64,000 nt of DNA, from contig CAJHQP010001865.1 of assembly GCA_905132765.1 (NCBI GenBank), forward strand, positions 1 through 64,000. The letters are read 5' to 3'. The notes under the pieces are model-generated. The model was not told the origin of the DNA, did no database searches, and saw nothing but the letters and a program-made list of their open reading frames with translations. The position numbers and the translations under genes are program-made. Positions within the stretch are counted from its first letter, which is position 1, and the number at the start of each line of letters is the position of its first letter. Positions 57,907 through 64,000 of the stretch are shown here, one piece after another. The stretch is from Moricandia arvensis (Eukaryota > Streptophyta > Magnoliopsida > Brassicales > Brassicaceae).

Positions 57907-60900
57907 ATGGCTAAGGAGGAGGAGGAGGCACCGCTCAGCCCGATGGCACGTATTTTTCAATCGTCCGGCCCGGACTACTGCACCATCATCATCATCGGGT
58001 TCAAAACAAAGATTAATCCTGATGTTATTCTTGATGATCTGAAGCAAAACGTTTCCAAACATCCTCGTATCTCCAGCAAACTGGTAACCTTTGTCCCTTC
58101 ATATGTCCTGTTTTGCTATGGTCCATGGGTTGCCTCTGCTTCTTTGGTTTTCGATAAAACATATAAATTCACATGGAAGAACCAAAGGCTCGATTGTCAA
58201 ACTTTAAAGAATTGTAAAGGAAACAGAAGGAGAAACTTCATTTACGTGCATTTAGTTATATTATTATTTTGTCTGCATTTATTTATAGTTATCAAATGAT
58301 GTATGATACAAACTGTGATTTCTATGTTGAATTTGTAAAGTATATCTTATATAAAATGTGCTTTTTTAAATATAAACAAGAAAAGGTATATTTAGTTTAG
58401 AAAAAAACAAGAAAAAGTATTAAATTTTTTTAAAAAAAAATATTCTCTCGCTAACAAAAATTGTTTTGAAACTTTTCACTTATTTTATTTGTGATCTCGC
58501 ATTTATTCTTATTTTTCGAAAAATATAAAAACATACACTCCCCTCTCGATTGTTGCGGTCTATTTCAATGGTGCTTCCCTTTTTCAAATACTTTCTCCTT
58601 ATCACTTTAAGTGGTGTTTTAGAAAAAAAAATTATTTCATTTTAAGTGATATTTTCAAATTTTTATGTAAAAAGTAAATGTTTGATGTTATTACTATTAG
58701 TATCCCGCAGTATGATTTTTACTGATTGAATTAGTTGTAATTATTATTGTTTTTATACAAACGAAAAAGAGTGAATAAAAGTTCCTAATTTTTTAATTGG
58801 TGTGTAAAAAACTTTTAAAACTATTTATTTTGATACAGAGGGGAGTATAAACAATGCATGTTAACTAGTGTGAGTTTTGAACAACTCGTCCCCTAATAAT
58901 TCTTACGATTTCACATGTTAGTTTCTGTTGTGCTAACGTCACAGGCTGAGGATGGTGCAAGATGGATCAAAACCGAAGTCAATGTAGAAGATCATGTAAT
59001 CGTACCAGACATAGACCCTGACGAAATTGGTGACCAAGGAGACAAATTCGTAGAGGACTACATTTCACAACTCACAACGCTTCCTCTTGATAGATCAAGA
59101 CCCTTGTGGGATATCCACATCCTCAACGTCAAAACATCTGATGCAGAAGCGGTGGTTGTCATAAGATCTCACCATTCTTTGGGAGATGGAATGTCTCGTA
59201 TGTCTCTGATCATGGCGTGTACTCATAAAACATCAGACCCTGAAGCACTTCCTACTATTCCTATCCTTAAAAGACGTGAAACCTTGTCAAATGGCCTTAG
59301 AGACACAGGATGGTTCTTAAGGTCGATGGTCGCAGTTTATGCCACAGTGAGATTGATTTGGAATACCATTGTAGATCTTCTGTTACTCTTGGCTACGGTG
59401 TTGTTTTTGAAGGATACAGAGACGTCTCTAAAAGGTGGCGCAGAAGCCGAGAGCAATCCGAGGAGATTTTCTCATCGAATTGTTTCTTTGGATGACATAA
59501 GAATTATAAAGGAAGTCATGGACATGGTAAGTTAGAATATTTTCGGCTTAGTGTTTTAATATGATTTCTTCTATATAACTTTTCACAAACAACTTAAGAC
59601 CATGATTAACCCGGAGTTTTTAGGGCGGGGTTCTTTGCGGAAAATAAAAAACTGTTTCTTACCTTTTAATTGAAAAAGCTAAGAACCTTGTACTAAAAAC
59701 CCTGGATTAATCATGGTCTAAGTGTTTTTCTTCTTCCATGATCTTCTGTCCATCTCTAGACAATCAACGATGTTCTACTTGGAGTTACACAAGCTGCTCT
59801 CTCGCGTTATCTAAACGGAGCACATGGTAAACATTGACTTGCAATAATAATACCCCCTCCGTTTCAGTTTACTTGTCGTTTTATGTTTGTGCACACAGAT
59901 TAAAAAAACAATTAATTTACATATTTTGGAGATAAAAACACTATTACATATACACCCAACCACATTTCGGTCAATAAAAAAATATAATAACATATAAAGT
60001 TAATAAATTCTGCACTGAAATCATAAAACGATATTTATTTTGAAACGAAATTTTTTCTCTACAACGACAAATAAACTGAAACGGAGGGAATAACATATAT
60101 AAATGTATGTCTAATGTTTTTGCATTTATGTGTTGCTTCTTGACCTTATAAAAAGACAAGACGAGTGAGCATGGTGGAACGTCCACACCGCTTCTAAAGA
60201 GTATGCCATGTAATATACGAGTTCGTGCAGGTGTTTTGGTAAACCTAAGGTCGGAAATTGGAATCCAGGTTAGAAACATGCACCTTTAAATACACCATAG
60301 TTCAAAGTTTTAGAAACAAAAATACATTATTTGTGACACAAGGTTATTATGAATGAAGCCATTGGCAGATATGATGGCAAAAGATTCGAAATGCAGATGG
60401 GGAAACCATATCAACATAGTTGTGTTACCACTATCGATTGGTTTAGAAACCGATCCATTGGTTTATCTATCGAAAGCTAAATCCACAATGGATCAAAAGA
60501 AGAACTCTCTCCATGCTCCCATACTTTATTCGATTCTGAGCTTCATTCTTAGTGTGTTTGGTGCAAAGGTATATAATAAAACTGATCAATTTTACTCAAT
60601 TTTTTCATTCTTATAGATAAGACTTTTTTTCATTGTAGATAGGAGCAGCAATGTTCAAACGAGTTTTATTAAGCACAACGGCATGTATTTCAAACGTCAA
60701 CGGCCCAACGGAAGAAATCAGTTTTCATGGCCATCCAATTGCCTACATCATTCCTAGTGTCTATGGACACCCACAAGTATGTAAAGAGAGAAATAACTTC
60801 TCAGTAATACATAACTTATCACAACCTTTTCCTTCTTAACAGTTTTTTTTGTCTTCATGGCTTATGTGTGTTTGATAGGCATTGATAATCCATTTCCAAA

Positions 60901-61037
60901 GCTATGCGGACAAGATGGTAATCTCAATAGCGGTTGATCCTACAATCATACCAGATCCTCACAAGCTCTGTGATGAAATGGAGGAGTCTTTGAAAGCTAT
61001 GAAAACCGCTCTTATAGAAAAGGGGTATACTGATTAA
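57907..61037 (+). CDS. WSD1-like wax ester synthase/diacylglycerol acyltransferase, 481 aa
   Basis: Seven exons (57907-58083, 58945-59526, 59760-59826, 60156-60268, 60359-60568, 60639-60776, 60879-61037) give a 481-residue frame, the normal family length. The acyltransferase motif HHxxxDG is present as HHSLGDG at 135-141. A hydrophobic stretch with LIWNTIVDLLLLLATVLF follows near residue 205. The C-terminal WS/DGAT domain has NVNGP, HGHPI and PDPHKLCDE. These enzymes esterify fatty alcohols or diacylglycerol with acyl-CoA at the ER for cuticular wax or storage lipid. It converges on a second copy at 61432-63754. Intron 1 (861 bp), intron 2 and intron 3 each contain a MITE. Location fits Arabidopsis At5g53380/At5g53390. 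Confidence 0.92.
58538..58845. mobile_element. Stowaway-like MITE in intron 1 of the WSD gene
   Basis: Ends CTCCCCTCT at both sides (inverted), TA after the right end, 308 bp, AT-rich and non-coding. The arms are diverged (CGATTGTTGCGGTC versus GTATCAAAATAAAT), so it is older than the copy in intron 3. Confidence 0.6.
59594..59722. mobile_element. Small MITE in intron 2 of the WSD gene
   Basis: Inverted ends CTTAAGACCATGATTAACCC and (complement) CTTAGACCATGATTAATCC continue through GGGTTCTTTGC/AGGTTCTTAGC. The element is about 129 bp. A TTA-type target site would fit Tourist (PIF/Harbinger), but I cannot separate target from arm. Confidence 0.65.
59853..60090. mobile_element. Stowaway MITE in intron 3 of the WSD gene
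   Basis: TA on both sides, 238 bp, ends CCCCCTCCGTTTCAGTTTA and (complement) TTCCCTCCGTTTCAGTTTA, inverted arms extending through CTTGTCGTT. Confidence 0.9.
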
Positions 61038-61431
61038 TGAACAAGTATCCGTACGAGTGAATAATATGTGTAATTAAGTGGTCTTTGTTTGGTGAAAAAA
61101 TGTTCTATCTTTACAACCCTTCAATGTCAAATATTCTAAATTCATTTCACATCTTGTTTCATATTAGATGAGATGAAAGTATATTTTCTAAACCGAGGAT
61201 TAGTTAATATTGAGCATATACTAAACTGATAGCCACCTTGCAACTAAATTAAAGTATTTGAAATCTTACTTAAACAATAGCCTAGAATCTGCTTTAATAT
61301 AAGACTTGATATCTTACAAACTTTTATGTTGATATATATAGTCTATATAGCTTAGCAAGGTTATTCATTAAGAGTAACAATGAAGGAACTGTAGTACATA
61401 TCAGAATGACACAACAGAAGAGCTTTCATCA

Positions 61432-63754
61432 TCAAACCTCCATCTCATATAACCCTCTTTCGAGGACAGAGGATTTAATTAACTTGAGAGACTCCACCAA
61501 ATCATCACACAGCTTGTGAGGGTCAGGAATGACTGTTGGATCGGCTGTTACTGATATTATGACCTTGTTTCCATAACTTTGGAAATGTAGAGTAAGAGCC
61601 TTTACACATACAAAACATAATTAGCAAAATAAAAATTCACACACATATAATTAATTGTATATATAAGTGCACACTTACATGTGGATGGCCAAAAACACTA
61701 GGGGCGATATAAGACAAGGGATGGCCGTGAAAAGTAATTTCTTCCTTTGGACCGACGACATTTGAGAATGTCAATGTTGTGCTATGGATCACTTTCCTTA
61801 CAAGAACAACACTTGCCTATATTTTCAATTTGGTTCTCCGTTAGATAATACTCTTGTACTTAAAATAAACAAAACATATACATGATTAACCTTATAGTAT
61901 ATATATATGTTAGCAACTTAGTTTTTACCTTGAGACCTAGAACTTTTAGTATCAACTTAAAGAAGGCCATAGAGAATACAGCCTCAAGGGAGTGCTTTTT
62001 GCGGTCGACAGTAACTTTAGCTCGGCGCAAGTATTCTAGAGGGTCAGTCTCCAGCCCAATGGAGAATGGTAGGAGGATGTAACCGAAGAGGTTTCCCCAT
62101 CTGCATTTCGATTTCTTGGCCATCATATCCGCTAGAGCCTATTTTGCATCATTGAACATTAATGAAACCACATAATCAACTTTAAAGTATTTGATGTCAA
62201 ACGCTCCAAGATTAAACATTTTGTTACCTCAATTCCTGTGTTTGGTCTCAAGTTAATCATAATGGCTGAACGAAGTCGGATTCTCCTCATCGACTCTTTT
62301 GATTTTGGTGTTGCTTCTTGATCTAGATGACAAGAGCTTCTTTAAATGAGTGTGAACACTACACTACTATGTACAACACTATCATGTAAAATAATCAAAA
62401 ATTTACCATATCTCCGACTTAGATACCGGGAGAGTCCGGCTTGTGTTACTCCAAGAAGAACATCGTTTACCGTCTAACAAAATATATAAAAAATAATGTC
62501 AGAAAATATACATAATTTAAGAGACTCTTTAAATTGTGAAAATGAACACAAAGTTACCATGTTCACTGCGTTTTTCACCAGCTTAACATCGTCGAAACTG
62601 ATAATCCGGTGGACGAACCTCTTAGGTCTAAGTTCACTACCGGGTTTCGCCAAGAGAGGAGTCTCCGTATCCCTCAAGAAACAAATCGTTAGAGCAAACA
62701 TTAAGACATCAACAAAAGTGTTGAAGACCAATCTTAGGATGAACCAAAACCCTACAAAGAACCACCAAATCTTGTTAAAGAAACCACTGTAGCAGGTCGG
62801 TCCAAACTGTTTTTTCCGAACCCCAACAGTGGGCAAAGCCTCAGGGTCTGATGTTTTACGGGTGCAAGCGAGGAAAAGAGACATGAGAGACATTCCATCA
62901 CCCAAAGAGTGATGAATCTTGAGAAGGCCAATGGATTCAGCGTTTGATGTTTTGAGGCAGAGTACGTGAATTTCCCATAATGGCTTAGATAAATCCATTG
63001 GAACGGTCGTTAGATTAGAGATATAGTCTTCAAGATACTGATCGGGATTTTCAATGTCGGGATCTATATCAGGAACAATCACATGCTCTTCTACTCTAAC
63101 TTTTGTCCGAACCCAACTCGGTTTCCCTTTCTTCCCATTTTTCATCTCCTGGATTCATATAAAAAAACATAAATAAATATTAAACTATATTTTTTCATAT
63201 ATGAAAAACCCATGATTTTGTATTTTCCTTTTTATGATGAATATATTGGAGAAAATAAATATTAAAAAATATATAGAGGCTTTTGTTTGACCCCATCTTC
63301 GGTTTGATTACAATATAACTAATGACTCTTAATTAAGAGCATGTTATAACTTCAATGGTACAAAAAGAGTAAGAGAAAAGGTGTTTAATATTGGTATATT
63401 CTGAACCAAGTAGTGATAATTATTAGAGCCAGAGGTTTCATATAACTCCCTTTTACTTATTACTCTGTGTGTGTATACACATACACAAAAGTGGAATCTT
63501 TTTTCTAACAGAAATGCTGTTCATATATATGTCTATAGATGTGTGTTTAGACTTACTAAAATGCTGGAGAAGCGAGGGTGATTAACGAGGGTGTGTTTAA
63601 GGCCGTCGATGATGGCAGATGGGTTTCCTTTGACCTTGCATCCCATTGTGACGATTATCGCACAATTAAAATCCGGCGAGTTGAACAGCCGTGAGCATGG
63701 GCTAAGCGGCTCCTCCTCCACCGTCTCTCTCACCGTGTTCTTCTCTCCACCCAT
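61432..63754 (-). CDS. WSD1-like wax ester synthase/diacylglycerol acyltransferase, 488 aa
   Basis: Seven exons (63557-63754, 62558-63148, 62407-62473, 62228-62322, 61929-62138, 61679-61816, 61432-61599) give 488 residues with the same intron positions as the neighbour on the plus strand. The catalytic HHSLGDG is at 145-151, a hydrophobic segment with FFVGFWFILRLVFNTFVDVLMF follows (given partly: residues near 207-228), and the C-terminal domain has NVVGP, HGHPL and PDPHKLCDD. The stop codon lies 395 bp from that of the other WSD gene. The two proteins are clearly paralogous but diverged, for example after HGHP and at the C-terminus. No transposon is visible in its introns. Confidence 0.92.
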
Positions 63755-63817
63755 TCTTTGGCCTGTTTGTGTCTCTTTCCAAGTTTTGTGAAAGACACTT
63801 TTGTGCTCTCTATTATC

Positions 63818-63825
63818 TATATATA
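63818..63825 (-). promoter_or_regulatory. Candidate TATA box of the second WSD gene
   Basis: On the minus strand TATATATA lies about 65 bp before the start codon at 63754. Confidence 0.45.
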
Positions 63826-64000
63826 AGGAAATGAGATTAGCTGTGGACTCATGGTCTATTTGGTAAACCTAGCTAGTAGCAACTGCATCACGTCTGTATA
63901 TTCACGTCTGTATATTCTATGTTTTTTTAATGTCAAATCAGGTGGATATATTATTTTTACTATGCATATTTAACTTGTTTTTCACCAACCGACTATTCCG
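63826..64000 (-). promoter_or_regulatory. Upstream region of the second WSD gene, to window end
   Basis: 5' flank of the minus-strand gene. A direct repeat CACGTCTGTATATTC occurs twice in tandem near 63889-63918. No other feature. Confidence 0.4.

Noticed and set aside
58567..58850. Extra exon of the WSD gene in the large first intron
   Set aside because: The sequence is a Stowaway-like MITE and joining exon 1 directly to exon 2 keeps the frame and the family alignment.

Overview
The window is plant nuclear DNA, very probably from the mustard family (Brassicaceae) and plausibly a Brassica or Raphanus relative. The evidence is intron-rich genes with GT-AG junctions, AT-rich intergenic DNA, plant-type LINEs, LTR elements, Helitrons and MITEs, and a gene order that, from memory, matches Arabidopsis thaliana chromosome 5 around At5g53330 to At5g53390. 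No bacterial-type feature, CRISPR array or operon is present.

Six genes look intact. In order they are: a small UBA-domain protein (14891-15929, +); an HPGT1-like hydroxyproline O-galactosyltransferase (16286-18615, -); mitochondrial-type CLPX (24691-28194, +); a PME61-like pectin methylesterase (28613-30467, -); and two WSD1-like wax ester synthase/diacylglycerol acyltransferases placed tail to tail (57907-61037, + and 61432-63754, -). I rebuilt each from splice junctions, and the frame is continuous from ATG to stop in all six. They do not form one pathway. HPGT1, PME and the WSD pair act in arabinogalactan-protein glycosylation, pectin and surface lipids respectively. CLPX is an organellar protease chaperone.

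The rest is mostly transposon debris. Positions 1-3360 hold a decayed LINE. 3.4-7.0 kb is AT-rich DNA studded with a short palindromic AAGTCTTC-type motif and a tandem 0.55 kb repeat. 7.9-10 kb holds a MITE and a broken NOP53-like gene fragment. 10.0-14.7 kb is a Helitron-like repeat interrupted by a minus-strand non-autonomous LTR retrotransposon with 1 kb LTRs. 19.3-21.0 kb is a Copia remnant and 22.0-24.4 kb a LINE remnant that stops about 340 bp before the CLPX start codon. 31.2-35.5 kb is a composite insertion ending in a good Helitron 3' terminus and flanked by a nearly perfect 221 bp direct repeat. 38.3-44.9 kb is an almost complete but mutated minus-strand LINE with ORF1 and ORF2. 45.5-54.1 kb carries three Cassandra-like TRIM fragments with 5S rRNA-derived sequence, plus Stowaway, hAT and SINE-like pieces. 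55.0-57.1 kb is another truncated LINE.

I found no clearly new multi-gene system. The items most worth a second look are the 221 bp duplication around the Helitron-ended insertion, the AAGTCTTC-motif region, a 16-G run immediately before a splice acceptor in the UBA gene, a GC-AG intron in CLPX, the missing DxD in the galactosyltransferase, and the duplicated promoter block before the first WSD gene.
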